Below are positions 53,016-64,000 of a stretch of DNA of 64,000 bases, piece after piece. The DNA lies in NCBI GenBank assembly GCA_039621445.1, contig CP154955.1, positions 14,496,085 to 14,560,084 on the forward strand, given 5' to 3'. The notes below the pieces were generated by a model, which worked only from the letters and a program-made list of their open reading frames with translations, did no database searches and had not been told where the DNA came from. The translations under genes were made by a program, and so were the position numbers. How positions within the stretch are numbered: position 1 is the first letter of the stretch; every line of letters begins with the position of its first letter. The stretch comes from Euglena gracilis. Taxonomy: Eukaryota > Euglenida > Euglenophyceae > Euglenales.

Positions 53016-53069
53016 GTGGCTTGCTGCCCCTGGTCTAATGTAAGCCCAGCGCCAACCACCCGGGCTTCA

Positions 53070-63640
<10,571 letters not shown>

Positions 63641-63659
63641 GAAAAATTTTTGTGATGAT

Positions 63660-63666
63660 TGCTATC

Positions 63667-63709
<43 letters not shown>

Positions 63710-63735
63710 CAACAACAACAACAACAACTATTATT
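63660..63735. repeat. (AAT)n/(AAC)n microsatellite
   Basis: Trinucleotide array. Confidence 0.95.
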
Positions 63736-63740
63736 ATAAT

Positions 63741-64000
63741 AAACTATTATTAATTAAGAAAACTATTGCTAAAGTATTCCTTTGAATATTGTTCATGGTG
63801 TGCATTCACGCTATTTTGTTGCACTCAGCGTCACCACAAACGTCCCCAAAACCAGGCATGAGCCCCCGCCTCCCGCGCTGACATGTCATTTGACTGTGGT
63901 GCCAGCGGCCCAGCCCAGGGTGGCTGGGTCAACGAGAGTTGGTTTATGGGTATGCCCTCGACGTGGTGAGGTCTCTTGGGGGAGGGGGGGCAAAGAGTTT
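63741..64000. other. Right edge, nothing recognised
   Basis: A short run near 63900-63950 may be coding (GGCTGGGTCAACGAGAGTTGG) but is too brief to call. Confidence 0.3.

Larger units (their letters stand above)
51810..53069. other. Spacer downstream of PLAA
   Basis: Mostly A/T-rich; a lipase-like relic at 52540-52584 and (CA)n at 52860-53015. No other coding signal. Confidence 0.45.

Overview
The window looks like nuclear DNA of a protist with very intron-rich genes. All recognisable genes lie on the + strand, have G/C-rich third codon positions, and are cut into exons of about 50-180 bases separated by introns of 0.2-3.4 kb packed with microsatellites, long C/G runs and dispersed repeats. 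Two intron kinds sit side by side in the same genes. Some are ordinary GT-AG introns. At least ten others have no usable GT-AG pair at the frame-preserving junction, and instead carry CAG near the 5' end and a complementary CTG near the 3' end. That mixture is the signature described for nonconventional introns of Euglenozoa, so I infer a euglenid or close relative. No species can be named from the sequence.

Layout. Positions 1-716: the 3' end of a first class 3 lipase gene (copy 0). 3156-15633: lipase copy 1, probably damaged (1-base deletion right after the active-site GHSLGG, cut-down CCP exon, lost donor). 15634-17989: spacer with one orphan Cys-rich candidate exon. 17990-30072: lipase copy 2, in which 12 exons join in a consistent reading frame; one segment (between 22391 and 24111) was not located. 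It encodes a signal peptide, two Cys-rich modules (the second sushi/CCP-like) and an alpha/beta-hydrolase lipase domain whose Ser, Asp and His lie on three different exons. 30896-51809: an apparently complete PLAA/Doa1/Ufd3 homologue (WD40 propeller, PFU, PUL), the Cdc48/p97 ubiquitin cofactor. 53070 to the end: several short exons with good coding character from one or more unrecognised genes, running off the right edge.

The most notable signal is mechanistic. In the youngest-looking nonconventional introns the segment from CAG to CTG is an inverted-repeat element (termini such as CAGGCTTCTTTTT) flanked by near-identical 8-base direct repeats. The excised intron is 3 bases of the left repeat + element + 5 bases of the right repeat, so splicing restores exactly one target copy. 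Free-standing elements with the same termini and 8-base duplications (perfect at 34620/35109 and at 14448/14766) sit inside other introns. CAG-type termini plus 8-base duplications are what hAT-superfamily transposons leave. The window therefore appears to show nonconventional introns being made by a hAT-like miniature element. Two further palindromic elements (10889-11163 and 58715-59006) are each embedded in a microsatellite.

Functionally the lipases are predicted secreted or lumenal enzymes and the PLAA homologue is cytosolic/nuclear; being neighbours does not imply a shared pathway. Exon joins were made by eye from reading frame, paralogue comparison and terminal pairing, and need RNA support.
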